NCBI RefSeq assembly: GCF_001273835.1
Contig: NZ_JHEI01000133.1
Coordinates: 248,001 to 312,000 of the forward strand
Direction: 5' to 3'
Origin: Leucobacter celer subsp. astrifaciens
GTDB taxonomy: Bacteria; Actinomycetota; Actinomycetes; Actinomycetales; Microbacteriaceae
DNA: 64,000 nt
Shown here: one piece after another, positions 25,390 through 33,663 of the stretch
Layout of the letters: every line of letters begins with the position of its first letter
Position numbering within the stretch: the first letter of the stretch is position 1
Program-made: the position numbers and the translations under genes
The notes under the pieces: model-generated
Database searches by the model: none
The model's input: only the letters and a program-made list of their open reading frames with translations
What the model was told of the DNA's origin: nothing

Positions 25390-26375
25390 GCGGCCTGCTC
25401 CATCGTCGCACCGCGTTCGTGCGCGCCCAGCCCCGCGGGCGCCGGCTTCTCGCCGCTGAAGAACGTCGCGAGCCCACCGGCCGCGGCCACGCAGACCATG
25501 CCGCAGAGGGTCAGCGCGTCGAGCCTCTCTCCGGCGATCACGGCTCCGAGCGCCGCCGCGAGTACGGGGTCGAGCGAGAGCAGGATCGCGACGGTGCGGG
25601 CCCCGGTCACCCGCACGGCGAGGAAGTCCGCCGTGAAGGCGAGCACCACGCCGAGCAGAGCGGACACGGCCAGCACCGGAAGGTCCGCCCATACCAGCGC
25701 GCCGACCGACGCGACCGCGAAGGGGGAGGTGAGCAGCGCCGCGATCCCGAACGCCAGCGCGAGTTCTGCGCTGCCGCCGCTGCGCTTGCCGATGCGATCG
25801 GCGACCGCGATGTAGCCGGCGAGCGAGAGCGCGGCCAGCCCGCCGAAGAGCAGCCCGAGGGGATCGAACCCGGCCGAGGGCCTGGCGATCAGCACCACTC
25901 CGACGAGGCCGAGCACGGCGAAGAGCGCCTGCCGCGGCCGCCGCGAGGCGAGGATCGCGAGGGCGAACGGGCCGAGGAACTCGAGTGTGATCGCAACGCC
26001 CAACGGCAGGTGGACGAGGGCGCGGTACATGCAGAGATTCATCGCGGCGATGCTGCCGCCGTAGAGCAGGAGCAGCAGCCACTCGGCGCGGGTGCGACCG
26101 CGCAGCCGGGGGCGCACGACGAGGAGCATCGTGGCCGCGGCGATGGTGAAGCGCAGTCCGCTCACGCCGAGCGGGTCGATGCGGTCGAAGAGGGTCTGCG
26201 CCAGCAGGGCCGAGATCTGCACGCTCGTGGAGGCGACGAGCACCAGCACGAGGCCGAGGGCGCCGCGGCCGCGCGGAGTCAGCTGCTCGGCGCGGGATCC
26301 GAGCCGTGCGGCGGCTCGTGCGGCGGCTCGTGCGGTCATGCGGATGGTGGTGGGGATGGGCGTCTGGCTGGACAT
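25386..26375 (-). CDS. EamA/RhtA-type exporter
   Basis: This 329-aa protein has ten hydrophobic segments forming two EamA repeats and resembles the amino-acid/metabolite exporters RhtA and YdcZ-like DMT proteins. The N-terminal 35 residues are basic and Ala/Arg-rich. The ATG at 26375 has a strong CCAGGAGGCG site. Element D lies directly upstream (26412-26461), with the start codon only 36 bases from its promoter-proximal end. It is coupled to the agmatine-deiminase-like gene, which suggests the pair handles a guanidino or polyamine compound; that is inference. Confidence 0.85.
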   Translation of the reverse strand: MSSQTPIPTTIRMTARAAARAAARLGSRAEQLTPRGRGALGLVLVLVASTSVQISALLAQTLFDRIDPLGVSGLRFTIAAATMLLVVRPRLRGRTRAEWLLLLLYGGSIAAMNLCMYRALVHLPLGVAITLEFLGPFALAILASRRPRQALFAVLGLVGVVLIARPSAGFDPLGLLFGGLAALSLAGYIAVADRIGKRSGGSAELALAFGIAALLTSPFAVASVGALVWADLPVLAVSALLGVVLAFTADFLAVRVTGARTVAILLSLDPVLAAALGAVIAGERLDALTLCGMVCVAAAGGLATFFSGEKPAPAGLGAHERGATMEQAA

Positions 26376-26411
26376 GCTCGCCTCCTGGGAGAAGTTGTCG
26401 TGCCATTAAAT

Positions 26412-26461
26412 TAACCAAATAAGGTTAGTTTTACGACAGCCGGAACATGCCATGGCAGAGC
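26412..26461 (-). promoter_or_regulatory. conserved 50-bp element, copy D
   Basis: This copy has the strongest inverted repeat, TTAACC-AAATAA-GGTTAG (26411-26428), followed by TGCC-AT-GGCA (26448-26457). The TAA-to-CAG distance is 44 bases. Because the exporter's ATG is only 36 bases away, transcription must start inside or just after the inverted repeat. The repeat would then overlap the -10 region and the TGCC palindrome would lie near -50. Confidence 0.75.
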
Positions 26462-26560
26462 TGCGCCAGCCGGCCCCGCCGGCCCCGCCGCCCGCACCCC
26501 GCCCGGCCGCCCGCACCCCGCCCCACCTACCCGGCCCGCACCCCGCCCCGCCCGCGTGGC

Positions 26561-26621
26561 GAATTCGAGGCCGGTGTGCTGCACTATCACCGCGATAGTG
26601 CAGCACACCGGCCTCGAATTC
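26561..26621. terminator. perfect 28-bp inverted repeat, 5-base loop
   Basis: The arms (26561-26588 and 26594-26621) are perfectly complementary; each begins or ends with GAATTCGAGGCCGG-type sequence, and the loop is ACCGC. It follows the MFS gene (stop at 26656 on the minus strand) and precedes element D. There is no U-tract. It may be a strong terminator or barrier hairpin protecting the element D promoter from read-through. Confidence 0.7.
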
Positions 26622-26655
26622 GGGAGGGCTGACGGGCGGGCAGCGGCGGGGAGGA

Positions 26656-28098
26656 TCAGCCCGGCAGCGAGGGGCGCTTCTCGTCCGTCGGCTGCTTCGG
26701 GATGAACAGCGACAGCACGAGGGCGATGATGCCGGCCGCGATCGCCAGCCAGAAGCAGACGTCGAAGGCCGCGCGGCTCGGCACGGTATGGCCCTCGAAG
26801 TCGGTGCTCATCGCCGCGAGCACCCCGCCCATCACCGCCGAGGCGCTCGAGGTGCCGACGGAGCGGAAGAGTGCGTTGAGGCCGTTCGACGCACCGGTCT
26901 CGTGCGCGGGCACCGAGCGCATGATGATCATCGGCATCGCCGCGAAGGTGAACCCGATGCCGACGCCGATGAGGATGTTGGCGACGAGGATGTGCCACAC
27001 CTCGGTCGACCAGAGCAGCACGAAGAGGTAGGCCAGCACGATCGCCGCCGTGCCGCCGGTGAACAGCGGCCGGGGACCGATCGTGCGCTCGAGCCAGCCC
27101 GAGAGCGGCGAGATGACCATCATCACGAGGCCGGCCGGCATCACGATGAGCGCCGCCTGCATCATGTCGAGGCCGAATCCGGATCCCGATTCGACGGGCA
27201 GCTCGAGCATCTGCGGGAAGGTCACGTTCGATGAGAACAGCGCGAAGCCCATGCCGATGGCGGCGATGTTCGTGAACAGCACCGCCGGCCGGGCGGCGAC
27301 CCGCAGATCGAGCAGCGGATCCGAGGCCCGCAGCTGATACCGGCCCCACAGCAGCAGCACGACCACGCCGCCGATCCCGCTCGTCAGCGTGATCGGCGAG
27401 CTCCAGCCCCACTCCGCGCCGCGGGAGACGAACAGCAGGATGCCGGTCAGGCCCAGCGCGAGCCACGCGGCACCGAGCAGGTCGAGGCGGCCGGCCGTGC
27501 GCAGCACGTCGCCGGGCACGAAGACGGCGATGAGCGGCAACCCGATCGCGCCGAGTGCCGCCGCGAGCCAGAACAGCGCGTGCCAGTCGGTGTGCAGCGC
27601 GAGATATGCCGCGATGGGCATGCCGAGCGCTCCGCCCACGCCCATCGTTGCGCTCATGAGCGCCACTGCGGTGCCGAGCCGCTCGGGCGGCAGCACGTCG
27701 CGCATGATGGCGATCCCGAGCGGGATCACGCCGGTCACGGCGCCCTGCAGTGCCCGGCCGATGATGACCCCGACGATCGAACCGGCGAGCGCCGCGATGA
27801 GCGAGCCGACGACGAGCAGCGCCAGCAGCACTAGGACCACGCGCCGCTTGCCGTACATGTCGCCGAGGCGGCCCGAGATCGGCGTGGCCACGGCCGCCAC
27901 GAGCAGCGTGATCGTGACCACCCAGCTGGTGTCCTCGCGCGAGGCGTTCAGCAGAACGGGCAGCTCGGCCTGCAGCGGCACCACGAGGGTGAACATGAAC
28001 GACGAGCAGAGGCCGGCGAAGGCGAGCACCGCGACGGTGGCCCAGCGCGGCGGGGTGCGGGAGAGCCGCCGCCTGGCTCCCTCATCCCTGTTCCCCAC
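26656..28098 (-). CDS. MFS transporter, DHA2-type (14 TM)
   Basis: This 480-aa major facilitator has about fourteen membrane helices. The cytoplasmic loop motif GRLGDMYGKRRV lies between helices 2 and 3, and the motif-C-like segment GVGGALGMPIAAYLA is in helix 5, as in drug:H+ antiporters of the DHA2 group. The start is a GTG at 28098 with only a weak ribosome site. It lies 25 bases after the LeuB-like dehydrogenase stop on the same strand and so is probably part of the catabolic island's minus-strand operon. It could move a pathway substrate or product; the direction is unknown. Confidence 0.85.
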   Translation of the reverse strand: MGNRDEGARRRLSRTPPRWATVAVLAFAGLCSSFMFTLVVPLQAELPVLLNASREDTSWVVTITLLVAAVATPISGRLGDMYGKRRVVLVLLALLVVGSLIAALAGSIVGVIIGRALQGAVTGVIPLGIAIMRDVLPPERLGTAVALMSATMGVGGALGMPIAAYLALHTDWHALFWLAAALGAIGLPLIAVFVPGDVLRTAGRLDLLGAAWLALGLTGILLFVSRGAEWGWSSPITLTSGIGGVVVLLLWGRYQLRASDPLLDLRVAARPAVLFTNIAAIGMGFALFSSNVTFPQMLELPVESGSGFGLDMMQAALIVMPAGLVMMVISPLSGWLERTIGPRPLFTGGTAAIVLAYLFVLLWSTEVWHILVANILIGVGIGFTFAAMPMIIMRSVPAHETGASNGLNALFRSVGTSSASAVMGGVLAAMSTDFEGHTVPSRAAFDVCFWLAIAAGIIALVLSLFIPKQPTDEKRPSLPG

Positions 28099-28123
28099 CC
28101 GACCAGGCTATCGTGCGGCGCGG

Positions 28124-29257
28124 TTACGGCAACCGCGACGGCGCGAGGCCCGCGAGCACGCCGAGCAGCGAGTCGGGCACGAGCGCGGTGTCGGCGCGTC
28201 CCGTGCGCACGATCTCGGCGATCCTGGCACCGAGCTCGGCCGTGGTGGCGCCCATCTCGGCACCCGCGAGCGCGGGGAGCGCGGCGAGCACCTCGACCGT
28301 CGCAGCCTCGACGGCGCGGGCGGCCTCGCCCTCTCCGAGGTGGCCGAGCATGAGCGCGAGCGAGAGGATCGCGCCGGCCGGGTTCGCCTGCCCCGTGCCG
28401 GCGATGTCGGGGGCCGAGCCGTGGATCGCCTCGAACATGCTCGGCGCGCCGCCGTCCAGGTTGAGGTTCGCGCTCGTCGCGACCCCGAGGCCGCCCTGGA
28501 TCACGGCGCCGAGGTCGGTGATGATGTCGCCGAAGAGATTGTCGGTGACGACCACGTCGAAGCGCTCGGGCGTCAGCGGCAGGTGGAAGCACATCGCGTC
28601 GACGTGCACGTAGTCGACCTCGACCTCGGGGTAGCGCTCGCCGACCTCGGCGACGACCCGCTGCCACAGCTGCCCGGCCGCGACGAGGATGTTGGTCTTG
28701 TGGCACAGCGTCAGCTTCTTGCGCCGGCCGAGGGCGAGGCGGAAGGAGAAGTCCACGACCCGCTCGATGCCCGCGTGCGTGTTGAGCGACTCCTGCATGG
28801 CGACGGCGTGCGGGGTGCCGGCGTGCACGGTGGAGCCCCGGCCGACGTAGGCACCCTCGGTGTTCTCGCGCACGATGACCATCTCGCAGCGCTCGGGCGC
28901 GAGGTCGGCGATCGGGGTGGGCACGCCGGGGTAGAGGCGCACCGGGCGCACGTTCGCGGCCTGCTGGAAGCGCTGGCGCATCTCGAGGATGAAGCCGCGC
29001 TCGAGGATGCCCGGGGTGACCCGGGGGTCGCCCATGGACCCGAAGAGGATCGCGTCCTTGTCGCGCAGCTGCGCCTCGACCGCATCGAACAGCTCCCCGG
29101 TCTCGAGGTAGTGGTTCGCGCCGGCGGCGAGGGTGCTGCGCTCGGTGCTGAAGCCGAAGCGCTGCTCGGCGGCATCGAGCACCTCGAGCGCGCAGCCGAC
29201 CACCTCGGGGCCGATGCCGTCGCCGGGGAGTACCGCGATCGCGTAGCTGTTCGTCAT
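28124..29257 (-). CDS. beta-decarboxylating (R)-hydroxyacid dehydrogenase, LeuB/tartrate-DH-like; candidate dimethylmalate dehydrogenase
   Basis: This 377-aa member of the isopropylmalate/isocitrate/tartrate dehydrogenase family oxidises a 2-hydroxy-3-carboxylate and decarboxylates it with NAD+ and Mg/Mn. Visible motifs are LPGDGIGPEVV at the N-terminus, the substrate arginines in LEMRQRFQQAANVRPVR, VRENTEGAY, the catalytic Lys in CHKTNIL, and the metal-binding Asp segment DNLFGDIITDL. The loop GSMGDPRVTPGIL is unlike true LeuB, and no leuCD is nearby, so leucine synthesis is unlikely. It diverges from the aldehyde dehydrogenase across a GntR-type operator. In the pantothenate-breakdown model it would make 3-methyl-2-oxobutanoate from 3,3-dimethylmalate. 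Confidence 0.8.
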   Translation of the reverse strand: MTNSYAIAVLPGDGIGPEVVGCALEVLDAAEQRFGFSTERSTLAAGANHYLETGELFDAVEAQLRDKDAILFGSMGDPRVTPGILERGFILEMRQRFQQAANVRPVRLYPGVPTPIADLAPERCEMVIVRENTEGAYVGRGSTVHAGTPHAVAMQESLNTHAGIERVVDFSFRLALGRRKKLTLCHKTNILVAAGQLWQRVVAEVGERYPEVEVDYVHVDAMCFHLPLTPERFDVVVTDNLFGDIITDLGAVIQGGLGVATSANLNLDGGAPSMFEAIHGSAPDIAGTGQANPAGAILSLALMLGHLGEGEAARAVEAATVEVLAALPALAGAEMGATTAELGARIAEIVRTGRADTALVPDSLLGVLAGLAPSRLP

Positions 29258-29293
29258 GGTCGATCCTTTCGGAGGCGCTCGGCCGCTCGCGCC

Positions 29294-29322
29294 TTGGAGA
29301 TGGGCCTGTGGTGATCTATATT
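29294..29322 (+). promoter_or_regulatory. predicted sigma70-type promoter of aldehyde dehydrogenase gene
   Basis: TTGGAG (29294-29299) and TATATT (29317-29322) are separated by 17 bases, a near-canonical housekeeping promoter reading right. The GntR-type operator begins four bases after the -10, so a bound repressor would cover the start site. Confidence 0.6.
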
Positions 29323-29325
29323 AAA

Positions 29326-29336
29326 TGGTAAGACCA
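29326..29336. promoter_or_regulatory. FadR-type GntR operator, site 1
   Basis: TGGT-AAG-ACCA is a perfect inverted repeat with a 3-base centre, matching the TGGTnnnACCA pattern of FadR-subfamily operators. It lies between the divergent dehydrogenase genes at 29257 (minus) and 29410 (plus). Site 2, upstream of the gntR gene, shares 13 of 14 bases over ATGGTAAGRCCACT. Confidence 0.8.
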
Positions 29337-29409
29337 CTCAGCGCGATGGTGTGCCGGATACGGCATCGCATGCAGCGCCGTATCCGCCGTTCAGCACCAG
29401 GGAGCCGAC

Positions 29410-30882
29410 ATGCCAGACGCACTCGATCTCATCGCCCCCGCCGGGGCCCTGCCCATCGGCACCGGATGGCGCGAGACCGGCGCCTCATCGGACATCGTCT
29501 TCCCCTTCGACGGCAGCGTCATCTGTCGGGCGCCCGTGAGCACCGCAGCAGATTCCCGCGACGCGCTCGACGCGGCAGAGGCCGCGAGGGCCGAGGTCGC
29601 CGCGCTCACCACCGCGCAGCGCAAGGCGATCCTGAGCGACCTCACGGCGCGGGTGCGCGCCGAGGCCCGGCGCCTCGAGGATCTGCTAGTGCTCGAGACG
29701 GGCAAGCCCCGGGTCGACTGCCGCACCGAGGTGAACCGCACCGTCGTCACGCTCGAGGCGACGGCCGAGGAGGTCTCGCACATCCACGGCGAGACCGTGC
29801 CGCTCGATCTCCAGGAGCTCGGCCGCGGCATGATCGGGTACTACACCCGCAAGCCGGCCGGCGTGGTCGTCGGCATCGCCGGCTTCAACTATCCGCTGCT
29901 GCTCGCGACTCACAAGCTCGCCCCCGCGATCGCAGCGGGGTGCCCGGTCATCATCAAGCCGGCGCCCAATACCCCGCTCGCCACGATCGAGCTGCTCGCG
30001 ATCACCCGCGAGATCCTCGCCGCCCACGGTGTCACGGTGGCCGCCGCGCAGCTCGTCAACGGCGATCCGATCGTCGGCGAGACGCTCGTGCGCGACCCGC
30101 GCGCGCAGGTGGTGTCGTTCACCGGATCCGCGAAGATCGGGCACCTCATCGCGCAGCAGGCGGCACCGCGCAAGGCCGTGCTCGAGCTCGGCTCGAACAC
30201 CGGCTTCATCGTCGCGGCCGACGCCGACCTCGAGGCCGCCGTCGACGCCGTGCTGCGCGGCGGCTTCTACGCCAATGGGCAGGCCTGCATCTCGGTGCAG
30301 CGCGTAGTGCTCGAGCGCGGGATCGCGCAGCGCTTCACCGAGCGCCTCGTCGAGCGCATGGGCGAGCTCGTCTTCGGAGACCCCCGCGACCTCGACACGA
30401 ACGTCGCCCCCGTCATCAACGCCGCCTCGGGAGAGCGGATCCGGGCCATGATCGACCGCGCGCTCGCCGCGGGCGCGACGCTGCTCACCGAGGGGCCGGG
30501 GGAGGGCGACGCCGCGCACCTCGCGCCGATCGTGCTCGGCGATGTGCCCGCCGACGTCGACGTCTGGTGCGAGGAGATCTTCGGCCCGGTCGTGTGCCTC
30601 ACGACGGTCGACTCCGTCGACGCCGCGATCGACCTGGTCAACGACTCGCGCTACGGGCTGCAGGCCGCGATCTACACGGCGTCGCTCGAGAGCGCGTTCG
30701 CCGCGATCGATCGCCTCGAGGCCGGCGGGGTCGTCGTCAACGAGATCCCCGGCTTCCGCTCCGACATCATGCCCTACGGCGGCGTGAAGGACTCCGGGAT
30801 CGGCCGCGAGGGTCCCCGATTCGCCATCGAGGAGTTCACCGTCACCCGCATGGCGATGATCCGTCCGAGGGCGCGCGGGTAG
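29410..30882 (+). CDS. NAD(P)+-dependent aldehyde dehydrogenase; candidate 4-dehydropantoate dehydrogenase
   Basis: This 490-aa protein has full family length. Cofactor-binding residues lie in GFNYPLLLATHKLAPAIAAG and IIKPAPNTPL, the general-base Glu in LELGSNTGF (about 261), and the nucleophilic Cys in NGQACIS (about 295). The C-terminal PYGGVKDSGIGREG motif is intact. The ATG at 29410 follows AGGGAG. It is followed on the same strand by an SDR gene. In the pantothenate-breakdown model it oxidises 4-dehydropantoate to 3,3-dimethylmalate. Family membership is certain; the substrate is inferred from gene context. Confidence 0.85.
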   Translation: MPDALDLIAPAGALPIGTGWRETGASSDIVFPFDGSVICRAPVSTAADSRDALDAAEAARAEVAALTTAQRKAILSDLTARVRAEARRLEDLLVLETGKPRVDCRTEVNRTVVTLEATAEEVSHIHGETVPLDLQELGRGMIGYYTRKPAGVVVGIAGFNYPLLLATHKLAPAIAAGCPVIIKPAPNTPLATIELLAITREILAAHGVTVAAAQLVNGDPIVGETLVRDPRAQVVSFTGSAKIGHLIAQQAAPRKAVLELGSNTGFIVAADADLEAAVDAVLRGGFYANGQACISVQRVVLERGIAQRFTERLVERMGELVFGDPRDLDTNVAPVINAASGERIRAMIDRALAAGATLLTEGPGEGDAAHLAPIVLGDVPADVDVWCEEIFGPVVCLTTVDSVDAAIDLVNDSRYGLQAAIYTASLESAFAAIDRLEAGGVVVNEIPGFRSDIMPYGGVKDSGIGREGPRFAIEEFTVTRMAMIRPRARG

Positions 30883-30954
30883 CGCCCGGCCCCCGTACGG
30901 CCGCCCTGCGCCCCGGCTTCCACCCCGACGCCCACGCCCGCCCTGCGGCCCCTC

Positions 30955-31010
30955 CCGGTCATCCGGCCGGGGCCGGAGGAGCGGAGCGAGTCGCAGGATC
31001 CATCACCTTT
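30955..31010. repeat. dispersed GTCATCC...GAGTCGCAGGATCC repeat, degenerate
   Basis: GGTCATCCGG and GAGTCGCAGGATCC flank a diverged centre, between the aldehyde dehydrogenase and SDR genes. It belongs to the same family as 14599, 37590 and 53564. The two genes may still be co-transcribed across it. Confidence 0.7.
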
Positions 31011-31032
31011 CCACACGATTCAGGAGACCCGC

Positions 31033-31833
31033 ATGAATGACTCAGCCCCGATCGACTACTCCCGGCTCTTCCGCCTCGACGGCCGCACCGTCGTGGTGAT
31101 CGGTGCGGGGAGCGGGATCGGGCGCGAGGCGGCGCAGGCTCTCGCGGCGCAGGGCGCGCACGTCGCGATCGCCGACTACTCGCTCGCCGGCGCCGAGGAG
31201 ACCGTCGCGCTGATCGGCGCGCAGGGCGGCTCGGCCGAGGCGTACGAGCTGGACGTGCTCGACGACGAGGCGGTCGAGGCCGCGGCCGAGCGCTTCGGCA
31301 CCGCATCGGCGCTCGTCTTCACCGCGGCGACCAACGTGCGCAAGCGCATGGACGACTACACGCTCGACGAGTTCGACCGCGTCGTGAACCTCAACCTGCG
31401 CGCGTCGTTCCAGCTGATCCGCAAGTTCGGCGCGCGCTTCGCGGCGAACGGGGGCGGCTCGATCATCGGCTTCGCCTCGATCCGCGCCCAGGTCGTCGAG
31501 CCCGGGCAGGGCGTCTACGCCGCGACGAAGGCGGGGCTCGTGCAGCTGGCGAAGACCGCTGCGGCCGAGTACGGCCCGCAGGGCGTGCGCGTCAACGTCG
31601 TCGCCCCGGGGGTCGTCGAGACCCCGCTCACGGCTCAGATCAAGGCGAACGACGAGTGGTACGGCGCCTACGCGCAGAAGGCCGCGCTCGGCCGCTGGGC
31701 CCGCCCCGACGAACTCGCCGGAGCCGTCGTCTACCTCGCCTCGGACGCCTCGTCGTTCGTCACCGGATCGACCCTCACCGTCGACGGCGGCTGGACCGCG
31801 ATCGACGGTCGCTTCACCCCGCCTGCGTCGTAG
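31033..31833 (+). CDS. short-chain dehydrogenase/reductase; candidate pantoate 4-dehydrogenase
   Basis: This 266-aa classical SDR has the NAD-binding GAGSGIG motif (about 25-31) and an acidic residue at the end of the second strand (IADYS), which favours NAD over NADP. The TAATN motif is a variant of NNAG. The catalytic Ser lies in GFASIR and the Tyr/Lys pair in YAATK. The C-terminal VDGGW pattern is present. The ATG at 31033 follows CAGGAG. In the pantothenate-breakdown model it oxidises the primary alcohol of (R)-pantoate to 4-dehydropantoate. Family certain; substrate inferred. Confidence 0.85.
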   Translation: MNDSAPIDYSRLFRLDGRTVVVIGAGSGIGREAAQALAAQGAHVAIADYSLAGAEETVALIGAQGGSAEAYELDVLDDEAVEAAAERFGTASALVFTAATNVRKRMDDYTLDEFDRVVNLNLRASFQLIRKFGARFAANGGGSIIGFASIRAQVVEPGQGVYAATKAGLVQLAKTAAAEYGPQGVRVNVVAPGVVETPLTAQIKANDEWYGAYAQKAALGRWARPDELAGAVVYLASDASSFVTGSTLTVDGGWTAIDGRFTPPAS

Positions 31834-32165
31834 CGCCGGGATTTCGACTCTGCTTCGCCTCGCTCAATCGGCGGATGGGACCCCGCTGGTTGAGCGAGCG
31901 CCTGCCGGTTGAGTGAGCGCCCGCCGGTTGAGCGAGCGCCCGCCGGTTGAGTGAGCGCAGCGAGTCGAAACCCTCGAACTCCTGGTTGCGGCTCCTCGCT
32001 CAAGCAGCGGTGTCGAGACCGCACCGCTGATTGAGCGAGGCGCAGCGAGTCGAAATCCGAGCGGTGAGGGTTACGACCCCTCGTGGTGAAGCCTCGAGAG
32101 GAGGGTTTCGGCGCTGAAATCGCGATCCCGCCGCCGAAACCCTACTCTCGGCACGGTCTCCGTCC
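31834..32165. repeat. intergenic array of dispersed TTGAGCGAGCG / TTCGACTCGCT repeats
   Basis: This 332-bp gap between convergent SDR and amidase genes contains no gene. It holds a partial array of GGTTGAGCGAGCG units (31888-31960) ending with GCGAGTCGAAACCC, plus inverted copies (TTTCGACTCTGCTTCGCCTC at 31842) and another at 32030-32055. Similar repeats are common between genes in this family. A near-identical 30-bp copy lies inside the ABC ATPase gene at 34486. Confidence 0.8.
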
Positions 32166-33566
32166 TCAGGCGACGCGGGACCAGTCGACCGCGGCGTCGC
32201 CGCCGCGCACCGACTCGAACCACAGCGCCACGCGCATGAGACGGTCGTCGGTGCCGATCCCCGAGGCGATCTGCAGCCCGATGGTGCGGCCGTCGGGCTG
32301 CACGCCCGCGTTGATCGACACCGCGGGCTGGCCCGACATGTTGTAGGGCACGGTGAATGAGATGTGCCCCATGGTCTGCAGCGGATCGGTGATGGGCATG
32401 GGGTCCTCGGCCGCGAAGGCCGCGACCGGCGTCACCGGCGACAGCACGAGGTCGAACGGCTCGGTCGCCGCCCGTGTGAGGCGCGCCATCTCATCGCTCA
32501 TGTTGCGGTTGCGCACCGTCTGCGCCGCTGAGAAGCCGGCGCCGGCGGCGCACCACGCGGCGATGAACGGCAGCACGACCGCCCGCTCGGCTTCACCGAG
32601 CGCCTCGAAATCGGCGAAGGATCGGCTGCGCCAGAAATCGACCAGCCCGTCGAGCACCGACTCCGGAACGAACGGCTCGAGCGGCTCGACCGCGGCGCCC
32701 GCCGCCTCGAAGAGCGACGCCGCGCGCTCGATGGCCGCGCGGGTCTCGGGCTCGACGGGGAGGCCCGAGCCGGCGTCGAGCTGCAGCGCGACGCGCATGC
32801 CCGCGGGGGAGAGCGGTTTGGTCGACCAGTGCATCTCGCGGTAGGCGCGGGTCAGGTAGTCGCGGGGATCGGGCTGCGCCACGATCGACATGAGGCGGAT
32901 CGCGTCGGCGGCCGTGCGCGTCAGCGGGCCCGCGGCGCGGCCGGTGTAGGGCACGTCGAGCGGGATCAGCCCCTCGCTCGGCTTGAGCGCGGTGAGGCCC
33001 TGCCAGGAGCCGGGGAGACGGATCGACCCGCCGATGTCGGTGCCGACGTGGAAGGGGCCGTAGCCGGCCGCCGCGGCGGTGCCCGCTCCGGAGCTCGATC
33101 CGCCCGAGGTGTGCGCCGGGTTCAGCGCGCCGCGGGTGACGCCGTGCAGGCTCGAGACGCCCGAGGAGAGCATGCCCCAGTCGGGCATCGTGGTCGACCC
33201 GACGATGACGACGCCGGCCTCGAGCAGGCGGTCGGTGGTCGGTGCGTTGCGCTCGGCGATCGGCGGGTTCGGGATCGCGGTGCCCGAGGGCTTCGGCAGA
33301 CCCGCGCGCGCGATGTTCTCCTTGACCGTCGTCGGTACGCCGTCGAAGGGACCGAGCTGCGCGCCGGCGCGCCAGCGCTCGGTCGAGGCGGCGGCGTCGG
33401 CGCGTACCTGCGCGGGATCGAAGAGGTACAGCGCGCCCAGTTCGGGCTCGCGCGTCTCGACGCGGGCGATGACGTCCTCGGCGACCTCGGCGGGCGTGAG
33501 CGACCCGTCGGCGTATCCCGTCGCGAGTGCGGCGGCGTCGAGGGCGGCGGGGCGGTTCGAGGTCAT
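32166..33566 (-). CDS. amidase-signature hydrolase; candidate pantothenase
   Basis: This 466-aa amidase-signature enzyme has the Ser-cisSer-Lys triad visible: Lys in TVKEN (about 84), the Gly/Ser motif HTSGGSSSGAGTAAAAG (about 152-168) and the nucleophile Ser in GTDIGGSIR. These enzymes hydrolyse C-N amide bonds through an acyl-serine. The ATG at 33566 follows AAAGGCCC. It is the last gene of the ABC-importer operon, so it probably acts on the imported compound. In the pantothenate model it releases beta-alanine and pantoate. Alternative amide substrates cannot be excluded. Confidence 0.85.
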   Translation of the reverse strand: MTSNRPAALDAAALATGYADGSLTPAEVAEDVIARVETREPELGALYLFDPAQVRADAAASTERWRAGAQLGPFDGVPTTVKENIARAGLPKPSGTAIPNPPIAERNAPTTDRLLEAGVVIVGSTTMPDWGMLSSGVSSLHGVTRGALNPAHTSGGSSSGAGTAAAAGYGPFHVGTDIGGSIRLPGSWQGLTALKPSEGLIPLDVPYTGRAAGPLTRTAADAIRLMSIVAQPDPRDYLTRAYREMHWSTKPLSPAGMRVALQLDAGSGLPVEPETRAAIERAASLFEAAGAAVEPLEPFVPESVLDGLVDFWRSRSFADFEALGEAERAVVLPFIAAWCAAGAGFSAAQTVRNRNMSDEMARLTRAATEPFDLVLSPVTPVAAFAAEDPMPITDPLQTMGHISFTVPYNMSGQPAVSINAGVQPDGRTIGLQIASGIGTDDRLMRVALWFESVRGGDAAVDWSRVA

Positions 33567-33663
33567 CCTGGGCCTTTCGTCGAGGTGGGCGGTGGGGATC
33601 GGATCGGGTTGCGGCTCGATTCCGCCGCCGGGCGAGCGGGGCGAGGCCTGGCCGAGACCCGCG

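Noticed and set aside
25390-26418. 343-codon upstream extension of the deiminase gene
   Set aside because: It lies out of frame inside the complete EamA exporter gene; the family homology begins only at YRMPHEG.
4277-26461. Sigma54-type (-24/-12) promoters in the 50-bp elements because of GGCA/TGCC
   Set aside because: Actinobacteria generally lack sigma54 and the GC half-motif at the right 5-base spacing is absent.
28124-29257. Annotation as leuB (3-isopropylmalate dehydrogenase for leucine synthesis)
   Set aside because: No leucine genes nearby, a different loop around GSMGDPRVTPG, and a location in a GntR-controlled catabolic island.
31880-31960. CRISPR-like array
   Set aside because: The units are short (about 25 bases), adjacent, without unique spacers of constant length, and the same motif is dispersed elsewhere; no cas genes are present.
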